Part shown: one piece after another, positions 6,334 through 13,997 of the stretch
How the letters are laid out: each line of letters begins with the position of its first letter
How positions within the stretch are numbered: position 1 is the stretch's first letter
DNA from: Colimorpha sp045597845
GTDB taxonomy: Bacteria; Bacteroidota; Bacteroidia; Bacteroidales; P3
Direction: 5' to 3'
Length of the DNA: 31,412 nucleotides
Assembly (NCBI GenBank): GCA_045597845.1
Contig: JAZLKZ010000109.1
Coordinates: 1-31,412, forward strand
Program-made: the position numbers and the translations under genes
The notes under the pieces: generated by a model
Database searches by the model: none
What the model was told of the DNA's origin: nothing
What the model saw: the letters and a program-made list of their open reading frames with translations, nothing else

Positions 6334-6358
6334 ATGCGGCGCACGTAGTGCGCCGCAT
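6334..6358. repeat. GC-rich perfect palindrome (REP-like hairpin)
   Basis: ATGCGGCGCAC (6334-6344) and GTGCGCCGCAT (6348-6358) form a perfect 11-bp stem with a 3-base loop. It is far more GC-rich than the surrounding spacer. No T-run follows on either strand, so a simple terminator is unlikely. It looks like a REP-type element or an mRNA-stabilising or processing hairpin inside the cluster. Confidence 0.8.
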
Positions 6359-6432
6359 CCGTGGCATTGCTAAAGATTGAAGAATATCCGAGTTTTTGTT
6401 TTCGGTAGTAAGCTTATGCATTTATGTGATAG

Positions 6433-6460
6433 CTTAAAACTTAAAACTTAAAACTTAAAA
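6433..6460 (+). repeat. Four perfect tandem copies of a 7-bp unit before the OadG-like gene
   Basis: CTTAAAA is repeated exactly four times at 6433-6460. The last copy ends 13 bases before the ATG. The same or nearly the same unit occurs before ispH and gcvP. Confidence 0.95.
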
Positions 6461-6473
6461 CTCATCAAACAAC

Positions 6474-7460
6474 ATGAACAAATTACATAAGTTATTCGGT
6501 CTTGCCGCCGCTCTTCTCTTCATGGGAAGTCTCTGCGCCCAACCTGCGCAACCCACTCCCCCAGAAGGTGCTGAGCTGCATCAGGCTTGCCCGATGGGTG
6601 GCAATTCCATAGATTTCCAGTCGGTTCGTACTTGCTATGTTCCGGCTATGCACGCTTTCGTCGTGATTGACAGCGCCGACTGCGCCGTTGATTTCGTCGT
6701 TCGCGAGCAGGACTCCCTCCGTCTCGTAGGTCGCTACGTTACGGACAGTCTTTACAAACGTCATGACCTCCAGAACATCTTGCGCCCCGTCTCGGTGGGA
6801 CTCAGAGATGGTAAGATAGTCTTCCTCGCCGCATCCGCCAAGGACAGTTCCTTTATCGGCGTTCTTGATGTTGAGGCTCAGGGCGGTGTTCTTCCTTTGG
6901 TGGCTCGTGTGGGTTTCTCCTGCAAATCCTACGCTTTCACCATCTCCCCCTGCGGCAGAGAGCTTACCGTTGTGGGCAAGAATCCTCAGGGCTACAACTT
7001 CAACATTCTTGACCTTTCCGAGGGTCTCGACAAAATTTCCGCAGAGAAGGTCCAGAGCTTCGGCTACAAAGTTCCCAAGCAGTCTGAGCGTATCCAGCAG
7101 AGCGACCCCGTAGGTGTTGGACTCACGGTTGTTGCTGTTGTCGTTGTATTCTTCTGCCTGCTTATCATCGCCTTGATTCTTATGGGTTATGGCAATGCGA
7201 TTATGAAGGTTCAGGACAAACGCTCCAAGAAAGCCGTTGCGCAGGCTGCCAGCACTGGAAAGGGCGAGGCTGTTCCTGTCAACGATTCCCGTACCGCTGG
7301 TGATGTCTATGCAGCCATTGCAGCAGCTATCTATATGTATAACGAAGAACTTCACGACGAGGAAGACACTGTCCTCACTATCCAGAAGGTTGAACGTGCC
7401 TGGACTCCTTGGAACGCCAAGTTCTACAACATGAATCAATATTTTAATAGAAGTAAATAA
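6474..7460 (+). CDS. OadG-like membrane subunit with an extra periplasmic domain
   Basis: 328 residues: a signal peptide (cleavage near SLCAQ, ~22), a ~185-residue exported domain, one membrane helix (~213-238, GVGLTVVAVVVVFFCLLIIA), then a cytoplasmic tail. The tail has the OadG/MmdD-type ending (VYAAIAAAIYMYNEE, then VLTIQKVERAWTPWN). OadG-type proteins anchor and assemble the carboxyltransferase on the Na+-pump subunit, and classical ones have only ~80-100 residues. The exported domain has strand-rich repeats (YVPAMHAFVVIDS, GRELTVVGKN, GYNFNILDL) that suggest a partial beta-propeller; I do not recognise it. From memory, Bacteroides OadG-family proteins often carry a lamin-tail-like domain here; this one does not look like that. 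The next gene starts after 2 bases. Confidence 0.85.
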   Translation: MNKLHKLFGLAAALLFMGSLCAQPAQPTPPEGAELHQACPMGGNSIDFQSVRTCYVPAMHAFVVIDSADCAVDFVVREQDSLRLVGRYVTDSLYKRHDLQNILRPVSVGLRDGKIVFLAASAKDSSFIGVLDVEAQGGVLPLVARVGFSCKSYAFTISPCGRELTVVGKNPQGYNFNILDLSEGLDKISAEKVQSFGYKVPKQSERIQQSDPVGVGLTVVAVVVVFFCLLIIALILMGYGNAIMKVQDKRSKKAVAQAASTGKGEAVPVNDSRTAGDVYAAIAAAIYMYNEELHDEEDTVLTIQKVERAWTPWNAKFYNMNQYFNRSK

Positions 7461-7462
7461 TC

Positions 7463-7909
7463 ATGAAAAGCTATAAATTCAAAATCAATGGCACTGAATA
7501 CACCGTTGACATCAACGAAGTTGAAGGCCAGGAAATCAAACTTGACGTAAACGGTACTCCTTATAATGTAACCGTTAACAAGGAAATGAAGCAGTCCCAC
7601 AAGGCACCTAAGGTTGTCGCTTCCCGCAAGGCTCCTCAGGTTGCGGCCGCAGCAGGCGAAGTGCAGCGTTCCAACCCCGCTCCCGCAGCAGGCAACGGCA
7701 ACAAGATTACCACCCCGCTTCCCGGCACTATCCTCGACGTGTTTGTGAACGTAGGCGATAAGGTGAACGCCGGCCAGCGTGTCGTGCTGCTTGAAGCCAT
7801 GAAGATGGAAAACAACATCGAGACCGACGTGGCTGGTACCGTGACCGAGGTAAAAGTCCGCAAGGGCGACAGTGTACTCGAAGGCGACGTGCTTGTTGTT
7901 ATAGCCTAA
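7463..7909 (+). CDS. mmdC: Biotin carboxyl carrier subunit of the decarboxylase
   Basis: A 148-residue biotinyl-domain protein. The C-terminal ~70 residues hold the biotin-attachment motif EAMKMEN, with the modified lysine at 114, framed by TTPLPGTILDVFV and GTVTEVKVRKGDSV, the usual flattened beta-barrel. The N-terminal ~40 residues form a small strand-rich segment (YKFKINGTEYTVDI), followed by an Ala/Pro/Lys-rich flexible linker (~45-80) that lets biotin swing between MmdA and the membrane subunit. It starts 2 bases after the OadG-like gene, so the two are translationally coupled. The symbol is assigned by context; the family also serves other biotin-dependent enzymes. Confidence 0.93.
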   Translation: MKSYKFKINGTEYTVDINEVEGQEIKLDVNGTPYNVTVNKEMKQSHKAPKVVASRKAPQVAAAAGEVQRSNPAPAAGNGNKITTPLPGTILDVFVNVGDKVNAGQRVVLLEAMKMENNIETDVAGTVTEVKVRKGDSVLEGDVLVVIA

Positions 7910-7923
7910 GAATCAAGATTTTC

Positions 7924-7951
7924 ACAAACTCTAATCACTAATCTCAGAACA
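7924..7951 (+). repeat. 7-bp-period array before the beta-subunit gene
   Basis: Four heptads in phase: ACAAACT, CTAATCA, CTAATCT and CAGAACA. The array ends 2 bases before the ATG at 7954. The middle two differ by one base. Confidence 0.6.
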
Positions 7952-7953
7952 AA

Positions 7954-9126
7954 ATGAATATATTAGCAGCAAGCGGTAGCTTCATGGACTTCATGCAGAC
8001 CCAGCTCGTGCAGTTTGTACAATATACTGGTTTTGCCAATGTCACATGGGGTCATATCGCAATGATTCTTGTGGGTCTGATTTTCATCTTCCTTGGCATC
8101 AAGAAGGAATTCGAGCCTCTTTTGCTGGTTCCCATCGGATTCGGTATGCTTGTGGGCAACATTCCTTTCTATCCTGGATTGAAAATCGGTATCTACGAAA
8201 GTGGTTCTGTACTCAACATTCTCTACCATGGTGTGCAGAACGGTTGGTATCCTCCTCTGATTTTCCTCGGCATCGGTGCCATGACCGATTTCTCGGCGTT
8301 GCTTTCCAACCCTAAGTTGATGTTGGTTGGTGCTGTCGCGCAGTTCGGTATCTTTGCCGCCTATATGGGTGCTTTGGCTTTGGGTTTCGCTCCCAATGAG
8401 GCTGGTGCTATCGGTATCATCGGTGGTGCCGACGGTCCTACCGCCATCTTCCTCTCTTCTCAGTTGGCTCCCGATTTGATGGGTGCAATTGCCGTGTCGG
8501 CCTATTCCTACATGGCTCTCGTCCCGGTTATCCAGCCTCCTATCATGCGACTCCTCACCACTCCCAAGGAGCGTACCATCCGTATGAAACCTCCGCGTCA
8601 GGTCTCCCGTCTGGAGAAGATTACCTTCCCCATCTTAGGTCTCTTGTTCTGCGCTTTCATCGTTCCTTCTGGTCTGCCTTTGTTGGGTATGCTCTTCTTT
8701 GGAAATCTCTTGAAAGAGTGCGGTGTAACCAAGCGTCTCTCTGATGTGGCTTCCAACGGCATTATCAACGTCTGCACCTTGCTCATCGGTATCACCGTAG
8801 GTGCTTCCACGCAGGCCACCTCCTTCCTTACAGGTCGTTCGTTGCTGATCTTCTGCCTCGGTGCTTTCTCGTTTGTAGTGGCTACTTTCATGGGTGTCAT
8901 TTTCGTCAAGTTCTTCAACCTGTTCCTTAAGAACGAAAACAAGATAAACCCATTGATTGGCAACTCTGGCGTCAGTGCCGTTCCCGATGCAGCACGTGTT
9001 TCCAACAACGTAGGTCTCGAATACGACAAAACCAACTATTTGTTGATGCACGCCATGGGCCCCAACGTGGCTGGTGTGGTAGGTTCCGCAGTAGCCGCTG
9101 GTATCCTCCTCGCATTCTTGCATTAA
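7954..9126 (+). CDS. mmdB: Na+-pumping decarboxylase beta subunit
   Basis: A 390-residue polytopic membrane protein of the OadB/MmdB/GcdB family. It decarboxylates carboxybiotin and couples this to Na+ export. Family landmarks are GIGAMTDFSALLSNP (~106-120), the strictly conserved GIIGGADGPTAIF (~154-166, with Asp160 the likely counterpart of the Na+/proton-binding aspartate), SAYSYMALVPVIQPPIMRLL (~182-201), and the second repeat with TLLIGITVGASTQA and MHAMGPNVAGVVGSAVAAG at the C-terminus. The length matches the family. It is the last gene of the cluster and is followed by a strong terminator. Together with MmdA, the biotin carrier and the OadG-like subunit it makes a complete four-subunit pump. 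Confidence 0.95.
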   Translation: MNILAASGSFMDFMQTQLVQFVQYTGFANVTWGHIAMILVGLIFIFLGIKKEFEPLLLVPIGFGMLVGNIPFYPGLKIGIYESGSVLNILYHGVQNGWYPPLIFLGIGAMTDFSALLSNPKLMLVGAVAQFGIFAAYMGALALGFAPNEAGAIGIIGGADGPTAIFLSSQLAPDLMGAIAVSAYSYMALVPVIQPPIMRLLTTPKERTIRMKPPRQVSRLEKITFPILGLLFCAFIVPSGLPLLGMLFFGNLLKECGVTKRLSDVASNGIINVCTLLIGITVGASTQATSFLTGRSLLIFCLGAFSFVVATFMGVIFVKFFNLFLKNENKINPLIGNSGVSAVPDAARVSNNVGLEYDKTNYLLMHAMGPNVAGVVGSAVAAGILLAFLH

Positions 9127-9147
9127 TCGATAGAACCGACAATATAA

Positions 9148-9176
9148 AAGCGAACCGAAAAGGTTCGCTTTTTTTT
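9148..9176 (+). terminator. Intrinsic terminator of the decarboxylase cluster
   Basis: AAGCGAACC (9148-9156) pairs with GGTTCGCTT (9162-9170). The loop is 5 bases and a run of T follows directly. Confidence 0.92.
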
Positions 9177-9221
9177 ATTTTTATTTTCCAAGCCAGCGCT
9201 CTCAAAAAACGTTTTTTTTCG

Positions 9222-9229
9222 TAATTTTG
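9222..9229 (+). promoter_or_regulatory. Predicted -7 promoter box for the 294-aa lipoprotein gene
   Basis: TAATTTTG at 9222-9229, preceded by a T-run and directly after the cluster terminator, matches TAnnTTTG. The leader would be only ~14 bases. Confidence 0.55.
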
Positions 9230-9249
9230 CATATCCAAATTTGAATCTT

Positions 9250-10134
9250 ATGAAACGAATTGCAATGCTTTTGTCTTTGGTTGTGTTGTTTTTTGTTGCT
9301 TGCGAGAAAGACCCAGAAGAAACCTCTTTGGCAAACAATACTTATCATCCAACGGTAGATCCTGCTATAGTTACGGAAGAGGGTGTTGAAAGTGGCGCAA
9401 TTGTCGGCCTGTTTTCGGTGTGCGACACCTTGCGGGTCCGGTTCTCACGTGGCAACCTTCAATATCGCGCCAAGGACTCTAAATGGCGTTTTGCGGGAAA
9501 TCAGTTTGATGTCGTCGGTGCCGACAACGCAAATATCGGCAAGGCCTTTTCGGGGTGGATTGATTTGTTCGGATGGGGGACAAGTGGAAATGTGAATTCC
9601 ATGCCGTATTGTTCAGAAATGGATCCATCCTTGTACGCACCTTCGGTGAATATGTTGACCGACAATAGCTATGATTGGGGCGTATCCAATGAAATCTCGA
9701 ATGCGGAAGTGTCATGGATTTGGAGAACACTCACTGTTGACGAATGGAATTATTTGCTTGAAGGCCGCCCTCATGCGTCGGAATTGAGGACTTATGCAAC
9801 CGTAATGGGGCAACAGGGTTTGTTGCTGTTGCCAGATGACTGGACGTGCCCAACTTCTGTATCCATTGAGCCTTCCGCACAGTCGTATGCCATAAATAAC
9901 TACGACAAATCTGCGTGGATAAACCTCCAAGCCAATGGGGCGGTATTCCTTCCTGCCACGGGCTGGAGAATGGGTACGACGGTTCAGTATCCCGAAGAGG
10001 GTTATTATTGGACTGCAGTAGGTGGAGGAAGCGAAATGGCGATGTACTTGAGCTTTAGGTCGGGACACAACGTGACACTTACTTTCGGCCAGCGCTATTT
10101 GGGTTGTGGGGTGAGATTGGTGAAGAATGAGTAG
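9250..10134 (+). CDS. Lipoprotein with a Bacteroidetes FISUMP-like surface domain
   Basis: 294 residues from ATG 9250; a TTG at 9241 is in frame but unlikely. The lipoprotein signal ends VLFFVAC with Cys18. The mature part belongs to a recurring Bacteroidales surface family with FSRGNLQYRAKDSKWRFA, IDLFGWGTSGN, TLTVDEWNYLLEGR, LLPDDWTCP, AVFLPATGWRMG, YYWTAVGG and a final GCGVRLVKN. These motifs resemble the FISUMP/formylglycine-enzyme-like C-type-lectin fold, but no catalytic role is known to me. It is likely displayed on the cell surface. It has its own promoter. The thioredoxin-like lipoprotein gene follows after 117 bases. Confidence 0.75.
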   Translation: MKRIAMLLSLVVLFFVACEKDPEETSLANNTYHPTVDPAIVTEEGVESGAIVGLFSVCDTLRVRFSRGNLQYRAKDSKWRFAGNQFDVVGADNANIGKAFSGWIDLFGWGTSGNVNSMPYCSEMDPSLYAPSVNMLTDNSYDWGVSNEISNAEVSWIWRTLTVDEWNYLLEGRPHASELRTYATVMGQQGLLLLPDDWTCPTSVSIEPSAQSYAINNYDKSAWINLQANGAVFLPATGWRMGTTVQYPEEGYYWTAVGGGSEMAMYLSFRSGHNVTLTFGQRYLGCGVRLVKNE

Positions 10135-10251
10135 CTGTCGTAATCAATCTTATGTCACGAATGTTCCGATAACCTCTTGTGGAAATTGGCATGGCGCATC
10201 TTCGGCTTTCTCGATGGTGCAATCAGATTGTGTTGGCAAATTAAAAATACT

Positions 10252-11040
10252 ATGAAACAATTATCTTTTGTATTGATGGCGTTTGTGTTGATGTTTTCGA
10301 ACTCTTGCACCCAGCCGCAAAGAAAACAGATGCAGCAAGAATCCATCGCAGCGGGGCCTGCAATCCTGAATGCCGACGAATTGGCCAAGGTTCTTAGCAG
10401 TGATACTACACATTTCAAGGCTGTCTATTTTTTCAGCGACATTTGTAAACCTTGCCAGGAACATCTGCGCAATGAGCTGCGTAAACTGTATCGGTCGTGC
10501 GACACTAATGTGTGGCGAATCTATCTGGTGGCTGAATTCAATGCTTTAAACAGGTTTGTGCGTGACGCGGATGGCAATATGGTTGAAGCTTCTTTGGACG
10601 ACAATATTAGTTATTTTTCAGAACAGTATCATACTCAATTGACGGAGTTGGGATACGACATGTCTGACGTTTGCTTCTTCTATGATGAACGATGGGAATT
10701 GGACCAGGGTGGTGATCAGTCCACGGTGGTAAAGAAAGCCTTCACTTCCGACCATGAGTTTGAGGTGACCAATGGTGTTCCGCTGTTTTTGGTTGCAGAC
10801 CCACATAATCATATAAAGACCAGTCTCAATGTTTCGCGAGAAGTGGTGCGAGTGGCTGACGGCATTCCTGTACTTGGGCCGATTGCTACGACTTACGAAC
10901 CCATTTGCTATTATTCATTAGAGTCATTCGACTATACCAAGCATGACACCATCTTCTCCATAGGTTCGCATTTGCATTATGACAATAGCAAGCTTCCACC
11001 TAATGAAGAGATTTTCAAGGGATGGAACCAGTCTATGTGA
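10252..11040 (+). CDS. Thioredoxin-fold lipoprotein
   Basis: 262 residues from ATG 10252; a longer frame starting upstream lacks a signal. The lipoprotein signal ends FSNSC with Cys19. HFKAVYFFSDICKPC at ~54-68 is the strand plus CXXC site (Cys65-Lys-Pro-Cys68) of a thioredoxin fold, so it could be an exported disulfide oxidoreductase or related redox protein. The cis-proline region may be NGVPLFLVAD (~179-188). The C-terminal ~80 residues are an unfamiliar extension. No TAnnTTTG box was found in the 117-base spacer before it, so it may be co-transcribed with the preceding lipoprotein. It is convergent with the histidine kinase gene, 66 bases apart, with only a weak hairpin (11056-11069) in between. 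Confidence 0.7.
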   Translation: MKQLSFVLMAFVLMFSNSCTQPQRKQMQQESIAAGPAILNADELAKVLSSDTTHFKAVYFFSDICKPCQEHLRNELRKLYRSCDTNVWRIYLVAEFNALNRFVRDADGNMVEASLDDNISYFSEQYHTQLTELGYDMSDVCFFYDERWELDQGGDQSTVVKKAFTSDHEFEVTNGVPLFLVADPHNHIKTSLNVSREVVRVADGIPVLGPIATTYEPICYYSLESFDYTKHDTIFSIGSHLHYDNSKLPPNEEIFKGWNQSM

Positions 11041-11106
11041 TGTTTGACTGTTTTTGATACACTTGTATCGTCCGCTTCGTAAGCTAAGTCTGAAATTATC
11101 AGATAA

Positions 11107-12612
11107 CTATCGCTTGTTGAGGATGATGCGGAACACGCTGCCTTGTCCGGGAATGGAGTATTTGAGGAAGATTTTTCCTTTGTGATATTCTTCAATGATG
11201 CGTTTGGCGAGCGAAAGACCGAGCCCCCAGCCACGTTGCTTGGTTGTAAATCCAGAGTCGAAGAGGTGCTTTTGCGTGTGACTGCTCATGCCTTTGCCCG
11301 TGTCGCAGAGGTCGATGTAGATGGAGTGGGCGTCTTGTGATGCGATGACACTGAAAGTGCCGGAACCTTCCATGGCATCGATGGCATTTTTGCAGATGTT
11401 TTCCACCACCCATTCAAAGAGATAGGTGTTCAGTGGCGCTATCATGGGTTCGGCGGGGATGTTGATAGTAAAGTTAACCTTCTTGGAACTGCGATTTTGA
11501 AGGTAGTTCACGGCATTGCTGATGGCTTCTCCCACGTTGCTTTCCGTGAGTTCGGGAACGGATCCGATTTTTGAAAATCGATGGGTGATGGTTTCCAGTC
11601 GCGTGAGGTCTTTTCTGATTTCTTTTGCGTAGGTCTCGTCAAAAGTCTTCCCTTCCAGGTATTCCGTCCAAGCCAGTAACGACGAAATGGGCGTTCCCAG
11701 TTGGTGTGCGGTCTCTTTCGCCAATCCCACCCATATCCTGTTCTGCTCCATAGTGTGTGCTGTGCGGAAAAGGTTGTAGGACACAAGGATTAGCACGGCT
11801 GCGATAAATAAGTAGAGTAGGGGAACCCAGCCTAAAAGACGTAGCAATGGGGTTTGTTCGTAAAACACATAAGCAATCCTGTTGTCGAAGGTCTTGATGA
11901 CGATAGGTTCGTTTTCGGAACGCATCTTCTCTAACTTTCGTTGAAGTTTCTGCGGCGTGTCGAATTCTGCCTTTTGGATGTTTCCAAAACCGAGCACTTT
12001 GCTTCTGGCGCTATCTACGATGATGACAGGCACGAAAACCGAGTTGTTGGTGATTTCTGATAGAAACGACTCTGTGAGGCTGTTGAGCACTTGTCTCAAT
12101 TCTGTGTATATCTTCGACTCTTTGTAGTACAATGTCATGGGCATCCCCCATATCTTGTAATGGAATGGCGCATTTTGCGAGAATTCTTCCAGCAGCGCTC
12201 CTCCAAGTTTCTTGCCTATCAGCGTTACGTCGATGGAGTCGCCATAAATGTTGCGGCACGAAGTGATGATGGAGTCTTTGTCGGTGATGATGGTGGCGGT
12301 CTGGCTGCTGTCCATGATGTAGTTGACGTAGCGAAGTCCGAAATCTACGTCGGTGGAAAGGTTCGGATTGGCAAACGATACCAGCAAGTCGGCGTAAAGT
12401 TTCATCTTCCGATGTTCATCGACATATATCTGGTCGAAGAAATCCTCGGTGTAGTTTACCAGTTGGTTTTTCTGGCTGATGGCATTTGCCCAAAGTCGTA
12501 CCTTCTCCTCTTCGGAATGCCTAATCTGGTTGGCTGCCCTGTTGATCATCCACAGGGCTACAAAGGCAAACGCTATCGTGATGGCAAGTATAATCCATTT
12601 CGCCTTTTTCAT
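11107..12612 (-). CDS. Membrane sensor histidine kinase without an adjacent response regulator
   Basis: 501 residues. Helix 1 is at ~5-24 and helix 2 at ~257-283, enclosing a ~230-residue periplasmic sensor of unknown family. The kinase core has the H-box WVGLAKETAHQLGTP (phosphorylated His303), N-box ENICKNAIDA (404-413), G1 DTGKGM (437-442), F-box SGFTTK (~453-458) and G2 GWGLGLSLAKRI (461-472). It probably signals an envelope condition. No response regulator is in the window, so the partner is unknown. The gene lies 65 bases downstream of the LolC/E-like permease on the same strand, and the spacer contains 7-bp repeats that end 1 base before the ATG. Confidence 0.92.
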   Translation of the reverse strand: MKKAKWIILAITIAFAFVALWMINRAANQIRHSEEEKVRLWANAISQKNQLVNYTEDFFDQIYVDEHRKMKLYADLLVSFANPNLSTDVDFGLRYVNYIMDSSQTATIITDKDSIITSCRNIYGDSIDVTLIGKKLGGALLEEFSQNAPFHYKIWGMPMTLYYKESKIYTELRQVLNSLTESFLSEITNNSVFVPVIIVDSARSKVLGFGNIQKAEFDTPQKLQRKLEKMRSENEPIVIKTFDNRIAYVFYEQTPLLRLLGWVPLLYLFIAAVLILVSYNLFRTAHTMEQNRIWVGLAKETAHQLGTPISSLLAWTEYLEGKTFDETYAKEIRKDLTRLETITHRFSKIGSVPELTESNVGEAISNAVNYLQNRSSKKVNFTINIPAEPMIAPLNTYLFEWVVENICKNAIDAMEGSGTFSVIASQDAHSIYIDLCDTGKGMSSHTQKHLFDSGFTTKQRGWGLGLSLAKRIIEEYHKGKIFLKYSIPGQGSVFRIILNKR

Positions 12613-12613
12613 A

Positions 12614-12648
12614 GGGTTTTGGTTATTGGTGAGCGGTTATTGGTTGTT
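12614..12648 (-). repeat. 7-bp-period array in the leader of the histidine kinase
   Basis: Plus-strand reading: five consecutive heptads GGGTTTT, GGTTATT, GGTGAGC, GGTTATT, GGTTGTT, ending 1 base from the kinase start codon. A second pair, ATTCTCA/ATTCTCC, is at 12664-12677, directly beside the permease stop, and uses the same unit as the array before mmdA. Confidence 0.75.
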
Positions 12649-12677
12649 GTATGGGGAAAGATAATTCTCAATTCTCC

Positions 12678-13904
12678 CTATTCGCTTTTGATTGTAATTG
12701 CGGGGTTGATATGGGTGATTTGCCGTATTGGAATGAGCAATGCGACCATGCATACGATGAAAGTGCCAAGGCTGACGCCGACAAAAAGCCAACCCGACAG
12801 ATCGATAGGTACAAAACTCATCGAATAGGAGGCTGGGTCGAGTTTGACAATGTTGAATTTGGATTGCACTTCGCACAAAACAAATGCTATTAAGTCGCCA
12901 ATCAGGATTCCTTTGCCGATAATTCCGCTCGATTTCAGCAGAAAAATATTCCGGATGCTGTGGTTGCTGGCGCCGAGGCTTTTCATGATTCCTATCATTG
13001 CGGTTTTCTCGAAAATCATGATCAGCAGTGCGGAAATGATGGAAACGGCGCATACCAATCCCATTATGGATAGGATGAGTATGATGTTGGAGTTGAGCAA
13101 GTCCAGCCAGGAAAACAAAGCAGGATTCTCTGCCACGATGGATGTAAGCGTGAGGTCGTAGCTTAACTGCTGCAAAACTTCATTGGCGGTCTTTCCCAGT
13201 TGGTTGAAATCGTTGATAAGTACTTCGTATCCAGCCACCTGCGTTGAGTCCCACCCGTTAATGCGCTGCACCTGTCGCAGGTCGCCCACCATATAGTGCT
13301 CGTCAAAGTCGGCGAGATCGGTGTTGTAGATGCCCGTCACGGTAAATGCTCTCGCCCTATAGTTCTCGCCTTGCCAGAAATAGGTTCTTACTTTGTCTCC
13401 GAGGTTGATGTTTAATTTCTTTGCAATTGTTTGAGAAATAATTACTTCGTTCGACGCTGTGGTGTCGCCAAGGCTGAACAGTCTGCCCTCGACGATGCTT
13501 TGGGAGAAAAACGTACTGTCGTACCCTTTGTCAACCCCTTTGAATATCACGCCGTGAATTTGTTCAGGAGTCTTTATCATTCCGCCTTTTGAGGCGAAAA
13601 ACTGAAGATGGCTTACTTGCGGCAGCGACTTGATTCTTTCCACTTCAGCACGTTGTGTGGAAATGGGTATCTCTTCAAATTGTTGCCCCACTTCATAGCT
13701 TTTTACTGTGATGTGGGACCCGAATCCGATGATTTTCTGCTCAATCTCTTTTTGAAAGCCTCTCAGAATGCAAACCGACATCACCATCACCGTCACGCCT
13801 AAAGCGATGCTGCATGTGGCGATGGGTACCAGCGAGCGCGAAAAACTGCTTCCCTCTTTGGAGAGGAACCTCCTGGCGACAAATTGTTCGAAAGAAATCT
13901 TCAA
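12678..13904 (-). CDS. LolC/LolE-like FtsX-family ABC transporter permease
   Basis: 408 residues with the MacB/LolC/E layout: an N-terminal amphipathic segment and helix (residues ~29-48, TCSIALGVTVMVMSV), a ~210-residue periplasmic domain, then three helices with the conserved cytoplasmic loop FEKTAMIGIMKSLGAS. Such permeases release lipoproteins from the inner membrane or act as mechanotransmission pumps with a LolD-type ATPase, which is not encoded nearby. The start is TTG at 13904: the N-terminal ISFEQFVARRFLSKEG matches the family, a TAG stop lies two codons further upstream, and the first in-frame ATG would delete the first membrane helix. The gene lies downstream of the tpiA terminator; its own promoter was not found. 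Confidence 0.87.
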   Translation of the reverse strand: MKISFEQFVARRFLSKEGSSFSRSLVPIATCSIALGVTVMVMSVCILRGFQKEIEQKIIGFGSHITVKSYEVGQQFEEIPISTQRAEVERIKSLPQVSHLQFFASKGGMIKTPEQIHGVIFKGVDKGYDSTFFSQSIVEGRLFSLGDTTASNEVIISQTIAKKLNINLGDKVRTYFWQGENYRARAFTVTGIYNTDLADFDEHYMVGDLRQVQRINGWDSTQVAGYEVLINDFNQLGKTANEVLQQLSYDLTLTSIVAENPALFSWLDLLNSNIILILSIMGLVCAVSIISALLIMIFEKTAMIGIMKSLGASNHSIRNIFLLKSSGIIGKGILIGDLIAFVLCEVQSKFNIVKLDPASYSMSFVPIDLSGWLFVGVSLGTFIVCMVALLIPIRQITHINPAITIKSE

Positions 13905-13944
13905 GGGTTTCTATAGATTTAATGTTCCGTTTGGAAAGGAAAAC

Positions 13945-13990
13945 AAAAGAATAAAGGCTATTATGGGTGTTGAAACCTATAATAGCCTTT
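13945..13990 (-). terminator. Terminator after tpiA
   Basis: A 12-bp stem, AAAGGCTATTAT (13953-13964) with ATAATAGCCTTT (13979-13990), begins 8 bases after the tpiA stop in the direction of transcription. On the minus strand ATTCTTTT follows. The T-run is imperfect, so some read-through into the permease gene is possible. Confidence 0.75.
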
Positions 13991-13997
13991 GTTGGTT

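Noticed and set aside
6492..7439. Long antisense open frame over the OadG-like gene, and similar ones over lpdA (17647-18990) and polA (29126-30265)
   Set aside because: Same effect of codon bias. Each lies fully inside a gene with clear family motifs and has no promoter or conserved motif.
11056..11069. Hairpin GATACA/TGTATC between the convergent lipoprotein and kinase genes
   Set aside because: No T-run follows on either strand in the reading direction, so it is not a convincing terminator.
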